Positions 45,454-54,306 of a stretch of 64,000 nt of DNA are shown one piece after another. The position numbers were made by a program, and so were the translations under genes. Source of the DNA: Acidovorax sp. 107 (GTDB lineage: Bacteria > Pseudomonadota > Gammaproteobacteria > Burkholderiales > Burkholderiaceae_C); assembly GCF_003058055.1 (NCBI RefSeq), contig NZ_QBTZ01000001.1, forward strand, positions 2,172,501 to 2,236,500. Reading direction: 5' to 3'. Every line of letters starts with the position of its first letter. The stretch's first letter is position 1. A model generated the notes under the pieces. The model made no database searches. It worked only from the letters and a program-made list of their open reading frames with translations, and was not told the DNA's origin.

Positions 45454-46392
45454 CTACTTGGCTGCCAGATACTCCATCTTCATGGACTGAACCAGTTCGG
45501 CAGCAGTCGGTAGGGATGTCACACCCGACACCGAATGCCCCGCACTCCAAAGATCTGACCACCGGTGAATGACGGGCCCTTCAGATCCTCCGCCAAACTT
45601 CTTGCGCGCCTCCTGAACCGATACCGTCTCGTCCAGAGCCTCTGGATCGAGCCCAACCTGGACGATGGACGGCTTCAGAAAGTTGGCGGGCAGTCCCGTG
45701 AAGGCGCGTGTGGCGAGCACATCGTCCATGGAACTTTCCAGAAGCATCTCTTTGTAATCCGCAGTAGCCATGCTTTCCTGGGTGGCGATGAATCGTGTGC
45801 CCACGCACCCCAGGTCGCAACCCAACACGGTGGCGGCGCGCAGCGCCACGCCGTCCGAGAGTCCTCCCGACAGCACGATGGGACCATTGAACATCTGGCG
45901 CACAGCGCGCACGAAGGCGAACGGGTTGGCCCAGCCGGTGTGCCCGCCTGCGCCGGACGACAGCAGAACGAGGCCATCGACACCTGCTTCCAGCGCGCGC
46001 TCTGCATGGTGGAGCGAAGCCACATCGGCAAACACAAGGCAGCCGCCGTCACGCAAGGCCGGAATCACCGAAGCGGGCGACCCCACACTGGTGATCACCA
46101 GCTCCGCACCGTGGCGCACGATCAAGTCCACTTCGGCCTTGAGGCGTGCGGGGTCGCGCCGCATGATGAGGTTGGGGCAATAAGGCGCTCGGCTGGGCTG
46201 CTCCTTGGCCTCGCGCCGAAGTCGCCGCAACCACGCCGCGAACTCGTCCAGAGACGTGCAATTGGCCGTGGGAAACGCACCGATGACGCCAGCCGCGCAC
46301 GCGGCCGAGACCAGCTCGATGCCAGAGACACGCAGCATGGGGGCCGCAATGACGGGCACTACCAGCCGCTCCATAAAAGGCAGTCGGTTCAT
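45454..46392 (-). CDS. Nitronate monooxygenase / FabK-like FMN oxidoreductase (copy B)
   Basis: A 312-aa TIM-barrel flavoprotein of the NMO/2-nitropropane dioxygenase family: VPVIAAPMLRVSGIELVSAA at the start, ITSVGSPASVIPAL, then LLSSGAGGHTGWANPF with the His of the active site and VLSGGLSDGVALRAA at the FMN phosphate site. These proteins oxidise nitronates or reduce enoyl groups. The start overlaps the end of the preceding family member by 4 nt. It is the last gene of the iclR-led minus-strand operon. In a CoA-thioester cluster the enoyl-reductase or dehydrogenase role is as likely as nitronate oxidation. Confidence 0.8.
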   Translation of the reverse strand: MNRLPFMERLVVPVIAAPMLRVSGIELVSAACAAGVIGAFPTANCTSLDEFAAWLRRLRREAKEQPSRAPYCPNLIMRRDPARLKAEVDLIVRHGAELVITSVGSPASVIPALRDGGCLVFADVASLHHAERALEAGVDGLVLLSSGAGGHTGWANPFAFVRAVRQMFNGPIVLSGGLSDGVALRAATVLGCDLGCVGTRFIATQESMATADYKEMLLESSMDDVLATRAFTGLPANFLKPSIVQVGLDPEALDETVSVQEARKKFGGGSEGPVIHRWSDLWSAGHSVSGVTSLPTAAELVQSMKMEYLAAK

Positions 46393-47399
46393 TCTTGTTC
46401 CATTCCGTTCTGTGAATGCATTGCGTGAAGGGCCGCGATGGCCTGTACTGCTTCGTCCACGAGGTCGTTGACGATGGCCTGCAGCGGCTCGATGCGTTGG
46501 GCGAATGCGATGGACGGCCCCAGGGAGACCATGCCACGGCGCCAGTCGCCCTCGGCGTAGCAGCAGTCGCGCGCGGCGGCTCCGCTGATGAGGTCGCCGA
46601 ACGCAGCGTGTTCGGTGGCACCAGCCCGTTCGATGGTCTGAACTTGGCGCGCGGTGTCGTTCAGCAGCACGCGCCAAGTGGTGCCCAGTGACTGCAGCAA
46701 CCGCACCGTGGAGTGCTCGTCACAGGTGAGCAAATGCTCCTTGTAAAGCGGGTGCGTCTGGATCTCCTCGCACACCAGAAAGCGGCTGCCGATGAGCACA
46801 CCGTCCAGCCCCTGAGCCAGCACCGCGGCCAGTTGTCTGCCGCGGCCGATGCCGCCCCCCAGCACCACGGGCACCTTGAACTGGCCATGGGCGAGAGCGC
46901 CCATCAGCATGGTGGGCAGCTCGTTCATGCCGGGGTGACCGCCCTCTTCCATGCCGACCAAAGCAATGGCATCGGCACCTGCGCGCTCTGCGGACAAAGC
47001 GTGGCGGATGCTGGAGGCCTTGTGGACAATGACGGCGTTGGCTTTGTGCAGCGCTTTGATGAGTTCCGCAGGCGCATGTCCTGCTGTCTCGAACACCTTC
47101 ACGCCATACGCCAGGGCGGCATCCATCCAGCGTGGAACCGTGATGTTGGCTTCGGGCCGGTGCGAGAGCGTGAGGTTCACACCAAACGGTTTGCCGCGGG
47201 TCAGCGCAGAGCAGAGCGCAAGCGCGTCGCAGAAATCCGCTTCGCTGGCATACGACCGGGGCGTGATGAAGCCCATGCAGCCCGCTTTCACCAGCGCGGC
47301 CACATACCTGGCGTCGGACAGCCACATCAGTCCGCCGCCCAGGATGGGATGGTCGATCCCCAGAAGCTGCGTAATGCGCGTGCGCAGGACGGCTGCCAT
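46389..47399 (-). CDS. Nitronate monooxygenase / FabK-like FMN oxidoreductase (copy A)
   Basis: A 336-aa member of the same family but of a different branch from its neighbour: RITQLLGIDHPILGGGLMWL at the start, HRPEANITVPRWMDAALAYG, then VGMEEGGHPG with the active-site His and PVVLGGGIGRGRQLAAVLAQ for FMN binding. The N-terminus is that of the class I NMO-like group often found in aromatic or CoA-dependent catabolic operons. It starts 3 bp after the racemase-like gene ends and overlaps copy B. Confidence 0.82.
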   Translation of the reverse strand: MAAVLRTRITQLLGIDHPILGGGLMWLSDARYVAALVKAGCMGFITPRSYASEADFCDALALCSALTRGKPFGVNLTLSHRPEANITVPRWMDAALAYGVKVFETAGHAPAELIKALHKANAVIVHKASSIRHALSAERAGADAIALVGMEEGGHPGMNELPTMLMGALAHGQFKVPVVLGGGIGRGRQLAAVLAQGLDGVLIGSRFLVCEEIQTHPLYKEHLLTCDEHSTVRLLQSLGTTWRVLLNDTARQVQTIERAGATEHAAFGDLISGAAARDCCYAEGDWRRGMVSLGPSIAFAQRIEPLQAIVNDLVDEAVQAIAALHAMHSQNGMEQE

Positions 47400-47402
47400 G
47401 AC

Positions 47403-48509
47403 TCAGTCGATCCCTGCGCCCAGTGACGGCGCGCCCGCCAGGTCGGTGCCGCCCATCCCCTCCATGGCCACCGGAAAGCGGACCCATGGCATGTCGTCCC
47501 CAGCACCCAACTTGCCGCGCGAGGCAAAGTGCGCCTGGGTCGACAGTTCTGCGGGGTGCACCACAGGCGCGGCGGGAACGTCGTGACGGCACAGCAGCTC
47601 GAAGGCTTCACCCGAATCCAGTGACTCCATGGCCTGCTCAATGCGCAGATTGATCGCATCAGCGACTGCCTTGCGGGTCTTGTGCGTGGCGTACTCCGGC
47701 CCGTCAAAGGGCGCGAGCGGCAGCGCTGTGCAGAGGCGCTTCCAGAAATGGTCTTCCAGCGCAGCAATCGACACGTAGCGCCCATCCTTGCAACGGAACG
47801 CGCCGTAGGCGGCCTTCACCAGCGTGGCCTCGCGCTGCGCTTGCACCGTGCGCGCACCGGCCGACCGGTAGGCACCCAGCCGTGGGTTCATCCAGTGCAA
47901 GGCGCAATCGGCCAGCGCAACGTCCAGGTACTGCCCCCGGCCCGTGGCTTCGCGCTGGAACAGCGCGGCGAGCGTGGCTGACAGCGCGTACATGGTCCCG
48001 CACAGGTCGGCCACCGGCAGCCCGAAGCTCTGTGCGGGGGCGCCATTCGCTTGGCCTGACACCGCCAGCACGCCCGCAGCGGCCAGGTAGTTGATGTCAT
48101 GCCCCGGCAGGTCGGCCCAGGGCCCTGTCTGCCCGTAGCCACTGAGGGACACATAGATGAGTCGCGGAAAGGCCTGGCAGAGTGCGGAGGCATCCAGCCC
48201 CAGTCGCGCCATCACGCCGGGGCGATAGGACTCGACCACTACATCGGCCGATGCGATCAGCGCGCGAACGTGATCGCGCTGGGCTTCGTCCTTGAGGTCC
48301 ACCATCAGGCTCTGCTTGCCCCGGTTCACGGCCTCGAACGCGCCCTGCCCCAGATGGCGCGCGTTGTCGCCGTGCGGCGGGCGCTCGATCTTGATGATGC
48401 GCGCGCCCATCTCCGCCAGGTTCTGCGTCAGGAAGGGCCCCGGCAGCAGCTCACTGAAATCCACCACCGTGATGCCCTGCAGCGGCGGCCGGGCTGTAGT
48501 GGCGGTCAT
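47403..48509 (-). CDS. CaiB/BaiF family protein, probable alpha-methylacyl-CoA racemase
   Basis: A 368-aa family III CoA-transferase-fold protein. ITVVDFSELLPGPFLTQNLA starts the fold; GHDINYLAAAGVL carries a His (about 137) and GLPVADLCGTMYA an Asp (about 168). The GHDINYLA motif and ~30-residue His-Asp spacing are those of alpha-methylacyl-CoA racemase, where both residues catalyse epimerisation of 2-methylacyl-CoA. Plain CoA transferase remains possible. Its start overlaps the upstream synthetase gene by 4 nt. Confidence 0.78.
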   Translation of the reverse strand: MTATTARPPLQGITVVDFSELLPGPFLTQNLAEMGARIIKIERPPHGDNARHLGQGAFEAVNRGKQSLMVDLKDEAQRDHVRALIASADVVVESYRPGVMARLGLDASALCQAFPRLIYVSLSGYGQTGPWADLPGHDINYLAAAGVLAVSGQANGAPAQSFGLPVADLCGTMYALSATLAALFQREATGRGQYLDVALADCALHWMNPRLGAYRSAGARTVQAQREATLVKAAYGAFRCKDGRYVSIAALEDHFWKRLCTALPLAPFDGPEYATHKTRKAVADAINLRIEQAMESLDSGEAFELLCRHDVPAAPVVHPAELSTQAHFASRGKLGAGDDMPWVRFPVAMEGMGGTDLAGAPSLGAGID

Positions 48510-50608
48510 TCGGCGGTTCTTTCGATGATCACGGCATCGAGCGGCAGCACGCCCTCACCTTGCGCGCCAATCCACACGGGGTTGAGGTCCATCTCCTCGA
48601 TACGACCTGCGTTGTGCATCACGAAGTCCGAGATGCGCAGCAGCAGTGTATGCAGCGCCTCCAGGTCCGCCGGCGGGCGGCCACGCGCGCCTTCCAGCAA
48701 GGGGAAGCATCGCATCTCGCGGACCATCGCTGCTGCCTCGCTGGCGGAAAGCGGCAGCATGCGCCGGGTGACGTCGCGCAGAATCTCCACGTAGATGCCG
48801 CCCAGGCCGAAGGTCATCACATGGCCGAACACCGGGTCGCGCGTGACGCCGACCATCAACTCCAGGCCTCCGCTCGGCGCCATCTTCTCGATGAGCAGAC
48901 CGTCGATGTGCGCGTCAGGCCGGTGGTGCTTCGCGGCCGCCATGATGTCTTCCCAGGCTTGGCGCAGTTCGTCGGCGTTCTGAAGCCCCACGATGACGCC
49001 GCCGATGTCGGACTTGTGCACGATCTGCTCGCTGGCGATCTTGGCCACCACGGGGTAACCCATGCCTTTGGCGGCTGCGACGGCAGCCTCCATCGTCGGT
49101 GCCAGTGCGTTGGGCAGTAACGGGATACCGGCTGCCAGCAACTGGGACTTGGCCTCGGCCTCAGACAGGCTGCGCGTGGCGCTGGCGGGCGGCAACGCCG
49201 CTGCTGGGTTCAACGGGGTGTGCGTGCCGCGCGAACGCGTCCAGCGGCCATATTCGATCCAGCGCTGGATGGCTTTGATGGCCTTGCCCACCGACCGTGG
49301 CGGTGCAAAACCGCCTTCAACCAGCATGCGATAGCCCTCGCCCATGCGATCGCTCATCCAGATGGGAAGGATCGGGGTGGCGCAACCTTTCTGCGCCGCA
49401 ATGATGGTGCGCGCCAGCTGGATCGTGGTGTCGCCATAGTCCAGCGCGATCGGAACGATCACGCAGCCCAGGTGGGGGTCCGCCGCCACGGCGCTCAATG
49501 ACTTTTCAATCAGCGCCGCATCGCTCAGTACGGCGGCGGTGGTATCCACCGGGTTGTCCAGCGCAGCGAAGTCGGGCAGCAGATCGGCCAGGGCTTGCCG
49601 TGTGTGCGGGGCAAACTGCGCGAGGGTCAGGCCTGCGGTGCCCACAGCATCCGCCGTCAAGGCCGCCGTGCCACCCGACGAGGTGTAGATCGCCACCCCT
49701 TCGCTGGATGCCGGCTCGCCCCGCGCGAACAGCCAGGCCGTATCGACCAGCTCGTCGATGTCATCCACCTCGATCACGCCACACTGCTTGAACACGGCGC
49801 TGTTCACCTCGGCCGATCCGGTCAGGGATGCGGTGTGAGATTGCGCCGCCTTCTGCCCGTAGGCCGACTTGCCCACCTTGAGTGCGATCACGGGCTTGCC
49901 GTTGGCCGCCGCGCGGTTCACGGCGGCCACAAACTTCGCACCGTCCTTGATGCCCTCCAGCAAGGTCACGATCACCTTGATGTCGGGGGCATCGGCCATG
50001 TAGTGGATGAAGTCGGCCACCTGCAGGTCCACCTCGTTGCCGGTGGAGGCCCACAGGCCAATGCCGATGCCCCGGTCCATGGCCTGCATCACGTTGCGCC
50101 CCAGGCCACCTCCCTGCGTGGCCAGGCCGATGGGCCCCTTCACCAGGTCGTGCGGGAACGACGGCGAAAAGGTCAGACCCAGGCGGTGGTTGACGTTGGT
50201 GAGGCCCGGGCAGTTGGGACCGTACAGGCGCATGCCGCCTGCGTCAGCAATCTCCTTGAGTCGCACCTGGGCGCGTTCGCCTTCTTCTCCGGCCTCGCCA
50301 AAGCCCGAAGTCAGCACGATGGCAAACAGCACGCCCCGTGCCGCGCACTCCTCGGCCACGGCCAGCACACCCGATGCGGGCACCACGATCACCGCCACGT
50401 CGGGCGTGGCGGGCAGCGATGCCACACTGGGCCAGCAGCGGTGCCCGCGGATTTCTGCCTTGGTCGGGTTGACGAGGTAGATGTCCCCGTCGAACTCGGA
50501 ATGGTCCAGCAGGTTGGTCAGCGTGCGCTCGCCGATGCTCTGCGGGCGGTCGGACGCGCCCACAAGGGCAATCGAGCGGGGGCGGATCAGTCGTGAAATA
50601 TCAGTCAA
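48506..50608 (-). CDS. NDP-forming acyl-CoA synthetase-like protein (ATP-grasp; TTG start)
   Basis: A 700-aa fusion protein. The N-terminal CoA-binding domain starts RPRSIALVGASDRPQSIGER, the middle succinyl-CoA-synthetase-like part has the phospho-His loop AQSHTASLTGS (His258), and the C-terminal ATP-grasp domain runs from LSEAEAKSQLLAAGIPLLPN through VVAKIASEQIVHKSDIGGV to EEMDLNPVW. It should activate an organic acid to its CoA ester with ATP to ADP. The TTG at 50608 was chosen because AGGAG stands 6 nt upstream; an ATG at 50656 lacks one and adds unconserved residues. It lies between acyl-CoA dehydrogenase and racemase genes. Confidence 0.85.
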   Translation of the reverse strand: MTDISRLIRPRSIALVGASDRPQSIGERTLTNLLDHSEFDGDIYLVNPTKAEIRGHRCWPSVASLPATPDVAVIVVPASGVLAVAEECAARGVLFAIVLTSGFGEAGEEGERAQVRLKEIADAGGMRLYGPNCPGLTNVNHRLGLTFSPSFPHDLVKGPIGLATQGGGLGRNVMQAMDRGIGIGLWASTGNEVDLQVADFIHYMADAPDIKVIVTLLEGIKDGAKFVAAVNRAAANGKPVIALKVGKSAYGQKAAQSHTASLTGSAEVNSAVFKQCGVIEVDDIDELVDTAWLFARGEPASSEGVAIYTSSGGTAALTADAVGTAGLTLAQFAPHTRQALADLLPDFAALDNPVDTTAAVLSDAALIEKSLSAVAADPHLGCVIVPIALDYGDTTIQLARTIIAAQKGCATPILPIWMSDRMGEGYRMLVEGGFAPPRSVGKAIKAIQRWIEYGRWTRSRGTHTPLNPAAALPPASATRSLSEAEAKSQLLAAGIPLLPNALAPTMEAAVAAAKGMGYPVVAKIASEQIVHKSDIGGVIVGLQNADELRQAWEDIMAAAKHHRPDAHIDGLLIEKMAPSGGLELMVGVTRDPVFGHVMTFGLGGIYVEILRDVTRRMLPLSASEAAAMVREMRCFPLLEGARGRPPADLEALHTLLLRISDFVMHNAGRIEEMDLNPVWIGAQGEGVLPLDAVIIERTAE

Positions 50609-50648
50609 TCTTGTCTCCTGGTCGTTATAGGTGCGGTGATGCCGAGGG

Positions 50649-51797
50649 TCAGGCAATCGCTGAGATACCCAGGATTTCGCGACCAGCGATCAAGGTCTGC
50701 ACTTCGGTGGTGCCTTCGGGAATCGTCCCGCCGCGCGTGTCGCGGAAGATCCGCTCAATGGGGTAGTCGGTGGCGTAGCCCAGGCCGCCATGCACCTGCA
50801 GCGCCATGCTGGCGACTTCGTGTGCGGCCTCGGTGGCGTAGAGCTTGGCGATGGAGCAGGCAGTGCGCGCATCGGCATTGGCGTCGAGGGCTGCGGCAGC
50901 GCGCAGGCTCAGTGCCCGGGCGGCTTCCACGCGGATCGTCATGTCCACGATGAGCTTTTGAACCAGTTGAAAACTACCGATGGGCTTGCCGAATTGGGTG
51001 CGGGTGCGGGCATAGTCGATGGACAGGTCGAGCGCAGCCTGCGCAGCGCCCACAGCGCCCATGGCAATGTTGACGCGCGCGCCGTCCAGGCCCATGAGCA
51101 TCTTCTTGAGCGCGTTGCCTTCTTCGCCCAGCAGGTTCTCGCGGGGCACCTTGACGTTGTCGAACGCCAGCTCCGCCGTGCCGGTGCTGCGCAGCACCAT
51201 GGTGTCGACATTGCGCACTTCATAGGGCGATACATCGCGCTCTATCAGGAAAGTGGAGAGCCCACCTTGGCAGTCGGGGCTGAACGTGCGGGCGACCACG
51301 ATGCCGAAGTCGCCAAAGGCGCCGTTGGTGATCCACAGCTTGCGGCCGTTGAGGACGTAGTGGTCACCCTGCAGGTCTGCGCGCGTCTGGACCTGCGCAA
51401 TGTTGGAGCCCGTGCCTGGCTCGCTGATGGCATTGAACACCTTGCGTTCGGACGCCAGCAGGGGCTTCAGGAAGCGTTCGCGCTGCTCTTCGTTGGCCTC
51501 GGCCGCCAGCTTGTTGATGGCCGCGTTGGTGATGTTCACCATGGTCCGCAGCGACAACCAGGTGTAGCCCGCTTCTTCCATGAGCATGGCCCAGGTCATC
51601 TGGTCCATGTCCATGCCGCCCAGGGCCTCGGGCAAGCGGCCACCGATGTATCCGAACTGGGACAGCTCCTTGAGGAGTTCGAAGGGGAAGGTCTTGTCCC
51701 GGTCGTGCTGGGCCACGTGGGGTGCGACCTCGCTTTTCATGAAGCGGCGCACGCTGTCGCGCAGCATTTCTTGTTCGGAACTCATCGTTGCATACAT
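50649..51797 (-). CDS. Acyl-CoA dehydrogenase
   Basis: A 382-aa FAD acyl-CoA dehydrogenase of normal length. It has FNAISEPGTGSNIAQVQTRA and KLWITNGAFGDFGIV in the N- and middle domains, RTQFGKPIGSFQLVQKLI in the C-terminal helix bundle, and the catalytic Glu361 in TIPEGTTEVQ. It introduces a 2,3 double bond into an acyl-CoA, providing substrate for the enoyl-CoA hydratase encoded on the opposite strand. AGGAGA precedes the ATG. It lies 36 bp after the iclR gene. Confidence 0.9.
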   Translation of the reverse strand: MYATMSSEQEMLRDSVRRFMKSEVAPHVAQHDRDKTFPFELLKELSQFGYIGGRLPEALGGMDMDQMTWAMLMEEAGYTWLSLRTMVNITNAAINKLAAEANEEQRERFLKPLLASERKVFNAISEPGTGSNIAQVQTRADLQGDHYVLNGRKLWITNGAFGDFGIVVARTFSPDCQGGLSTFLIERDVSPYEVRNVDTMVLRSTGTAELAFDNVKVPRENLLGEEGNALKKMLMGLDGARVNIAMGAVGAAQAALDLSIDYARTRTQFGKPIGSFQLVQKLIVDMTIRVEAARALSLRAAAALDANADARTACSIAKLYATEAAHEVASMALQVHGGLGYATDYPIERIFRDTRGGTIPEGTTEVQTLIAGREILGISAIA

Positions 51798-51833
51798 GGC
51801 TATGTCTCCTGGGTTGAATGCTTGGACCCGCCG

Positions 51834-52646
51834 CTAGGCGGGCGTGGTGTCTTTGGTGCCCGCGCCGCGCCGGCCCGAGGCCGTGGCGCGCAGCGTGGGC
51901 GCGGGGTTCTGGGGATGGAACACGAGCGCCCGCACCTCCTGCAAGGCCTGCAGGCACGCGTCTTTGGTACGACGCAGCCGTTCCGTGGGGCCGGCGATCG
52001 ACAGCGCGAGGGGTTCGTCGCCCAGATAGCCGGCCACGGCGATGGCGGCCAGGCCGTCAAAGCCTTCGTTCTCCACCCACATCCAGCCTTGCTCGCGCGC
52101 TTGCGCGATCTGCGCCTCCAGCGCTGCGAGGTCGGTGATGGAGCCGGGGGCGATCTGCTTGAGCGGCTTGAGCCGCAGCTGACGCGCAGCCTCTTCGGGC
52201 GTGCCCAGCGCCAGCTCGGCCTTGCCCAAAGCAGATACGTGCAGGGCGATCTTGTTGCCCACGTTTTCTACATAGCGCAGCGGGTGTGTGCCCTCGGCAA
52301 ACGCCAGGACCTTGACCACGCCGGCCTCCACGCGGCCGCACATGCCGGTCTCTCCGGTCTTGTCGCGCAGCAGTTCGCAGGCCTCGGACGCCACGGCATA
52401 GAGCGAATCGCCCGCAGCGATGCCTTTGGCAACTGTGAGCAGACGGGCTGTTGGATAGAAGCGCCGGGTGCGCGCAGTCCGCATCAGGTAGCCCAGCTCG
52501 TGCAACGTGTGCAAGAGATCGGAGCAACTGCTCTCAGGCAGGTCCATCAGGCGCGCAAGGTCTGAGTTGGAGAGTTCGCGGCGCTCGCGGGCAAAGACCT
52601 CCAGAAGGGCCATGGTGCGAGACGCGGCAGGGACGATGGCGGGCAT
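51834..52646 (-). CDS. IclR-family transcriptional regulator of the CoA-thioester cluster
   Basis: A 270-aa IclR protein: N-terminal winged HTH (ELSNSDLARLMDLPESSCSD) and the C-terminal effector domain with RVEAGVVKVLAFAEGTHPLR and IALHVSALGKAELAL. It is the first gene of the minus-strand operon and is divergent from the bug-DUF35-thiolase operon. Two related 18-bp palindromes stand between them, which suggests it controls both operons and itself. The effector is presumably an intermediate of the unknown pathway. Confidence 0.88.
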   Translation of the reverse strand: MPAIVPAASRTMALLEVFARERRELSNSDLARLMDLPESSCSDLLHTLHELGYLMRTARTRRFYPTARLLTVAKGIAAGDSLYAVASEACELLRDKTGETGMCGRVEAGVVKVLAFAEGTHPLRYVENVGNKIALHVSALGKAELALGTPEEAARQLRLKPLKQIAPGSITDLAALEAQIAQAREQGWMWVENEGFDGLAAIAVAGYLGDEPLALSIAGPTERLRRTKDACLQALQEVRALVFHPQNPAPTLRATASGRRGAGTKDTTPA

Positions 52647-52660
52647 AGGTTCTCCGGTAT

Positions 52661-52678
52661 TTCGTAGATATCAACGAA
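52661..52678. promoter_or_regulatory. IclR operator 1 (TTCGTAGATATCAACGAA)
   Basis: An 18-bp near-perfect palindrome (one mismatched A/A pair) 15 bp before the iclR start codon. A second site with 13 of 16 defined positions matching lies 99 bp away. The form TTCGT-N8-ACGAA is reasonable for an IclR dimer of dimers. It would give autoregulation. Confidence 0.7.
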
Positions 52679-52759
52679 TCATATCTTTGAGATCGAAGGA
52701 ATTCCTTGGGGGAATTTGTTTGAAATTCCGATTTTTGCTTTTCACCTGATCACCAAAAC

Positions 52760-52777
52760 TTCTTGCATGTCTACGAA
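52760..52777. promoter_or_regulatory. IclR operator 2 (TTCTTGCATGTCTACGAA)
   Basis: A weaker relative of the palindrome at 52661, keeping the TTC and TC-N-ACGAA parts. It lies 58 bp before the bug start codon. A further TTCTACGA half-site at 52789-52796 may extend it. Confidence 0.55.
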
Positions 52778-52835
52778 ATATTGAAGTATTCTACGACCAG
52801 CCGCAATCAAGTGGCAACAAAAAATGGAGACAAGC

Positions 52836-53816
52836 ATGCGTAGAACCTTCCGAAAACTGGTTGTTTTTGTCATTGCCTCATTGGCCTTCGGTGTGCTGCA
52901 CGCTGCGGGGGATGTGTGGCCCAGCAAGCCCATCACGTTTGTGGTGCCGTTCCCACCCGGGGGCATTACGGACAGCACGTCGCGGCTTTTGGCCAAGCTG
53001 CTCAGCGCACAGCTGGGACAGTCGGTGGTGGTGGACAACCGCCCGGGGGCAGGCGGCTCCATTGGTGTCGAGTCGGCCTCCCGCCAGCCGCCCGATGGCT
53101 ACACCATCATTTACGGCACGCAGGGAACGCATGGCGCCAACCTAGCGCTGTACAAGAACGTGCGCTATGACCCCGTGGCGGACTTCGTGCCCGTGCACGC
53201 CATGTCGGAAACGCCGCTCATGCTGGTGATCAACCCTTCGCGCCCGTTCAAGACGGTGCCCGAGCTGATCGCCTATGCCAAGGCCAACCCCGGCAAGCTC
53301 AACTACGGCTCCGCCGGACCTGGCACGGGCACCCATCTGACGGCCGAGCTGTTCCAGACCGCCGCAGGCATCAAGATGACCCATGTGCCGTACCGCGGCA
53401 GCGCGCCGGCACTGACCGACTTGATGGCCGGCAGCATCGACCTGATGTTCGACTATCCGGCGGTGGTGCTGCCTCAGGTGCAGGCCAACAAGCTCAAGGC
53501 GCTGGCGGTCACCTCCAAGACGCGCCTGGCCAGTTCGCCCGACGTACCCACCGTGGGTGAACTGGGCGTTCCCGAAGCCGAATCCACAGCCTGGGGCGCG
53601 GTGTTCGTTCCGGCCAAGACGTCACCCGAGATCGTGAAGCGCCTGGGCGACGAGATCGCCAAAGCCATCGTTCACCCCGAAATGCTGCAGGCCACCGAGA
53701 AGTTCGGCAGCGTCCCGCTGGTCGGCCTGCGCGACGCCAAGATGGGCGCCTTCGTGAAGTCGGAGATGACCCGGTGGCGTGCAGTGGTGCAGCAGTCGGG
53801 CGCCAAGCTTGATTGA
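52836..53816 (+). CDS. Bug (TctC-type) periplasmic solute-binding protein
   Basis: A 326-aa Bug protein: signal peptide with core LVVFVIASLAFGVLHAA, then WPSKPITFVVPFPPGGITDS, SVVVDNRPGAGGSIGVESAS and DGYTIIYGTQGTHGANLALY. The last segment is shared with the second Bug protein of this cluster (57330), so the two are close paralogues. GGAGA lies 5 nt before the ATG at 52836, favouring it over an ATG at 52824 that overlaps this site. First gene of the plus-strand catabolic operon; it probably captures the pathway's acid substrate. Confidence 0.88.
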   Translation: MRRTFRKLVVFVIASLAFGVLHAAGDVWPSKPITFVVPFPPGGITDSTSRLLAKLLSAQLGQSVVVDNRPGAGGSIGVESASRQPPDGYTIIYGTQGTHGANLALYKNVRYDPVADFVPVHAMSETPLMLVINPSRPFKTVPELIAYAKANPGKLNYGSAGPGTGTHLTAELFQTAAGIKMTHVPYRGSAPALTDLMAGSIDLMFDYPAVVLPQVQANKLKALAVTSKTRLASSPDVPTVGELGVPEAESTAWGAVFVPAKTSPEIVKRLGDEIAKAIVHPEMLQATEKFGSVPLVGLRDAKMGAFVKSEMTRWRAVVQQSGAKLD

Positions 53817-53874
53817 CAGGCTGCGGGCAATCCCTGCCCGCCCAGCAGCTTTCTTTTTCCCCTCCCTTCTTTCT

Positions 53875-54306
53875 ATGACCGATTCAAAGACTTCCTTGAA
53901 GCCGTTGCAGCCGACTCTGTATGAGCTGGCTGACGATGGCCACTCGCTCAACTTCTTCTTTGCGCAGTGCAGCGCCTGTGGGGGGCTGAGCTTTCCTGCC
54001 AACGCACCGGGCTGCATGCATTGCGGAGAACCGCTGAGCCAAGCCACGCGCATTACCCGCCCGGGTGGTGGAGAGCTGCTGGAGTTCGTGACCCTGCACG
54101 TGCCGCTGCTGCCCGGCATGGCAGCGCCCAGCATTGCGGGGGACATTCGCATCGCCCCTGGCATCGTCGAAGAAGGCGTGATGGCTGTTGCAGATGAATC
54201 GGCACTGAAGCACGGCATGGCGGTTCGCGCCGTTGCCGAAGTCAAGCCGGAAGAAGGTGTTTACGCCTGCCGCTTTGTACCTGTGAATGAAGGAGCCGCG
54301 CAATGA
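53875..54306 (+). CDS. DUF35 (OB-fold, Zn-ribbon) acyl-CoA-binding partner protein
   Basis: A 143-aa protein. The N-terminal rubredoxin-like zinc ribbon has two CxxC pairs, CSACGG and CMHCGE; an OB-fold follows (LLEFVTLHVPLLPG to VYACRFVP). DUF35 proteins form stable complexes with thiolase-fold enzymes and supply part of the acyl-CoA site, as ChsH2 does for Ltp2 in steroid side-chain cleavage. It overlaps the thiolase-like gene by 4 nt, which supports a complex. Confidence 0.85.
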   Translation: MTDSKTSLKPLQPTLYELADDGHSLNFFFAQCSACGGLSFPANAPGCMHCGEPLSQATRITRPGGGELLEFVTLHVPLLPGMAAPSIAGDIRIAPGIVEEGVMAVADESALKHGMAVRAVAEVKPEEGVYACRFVPVNEGAAQ

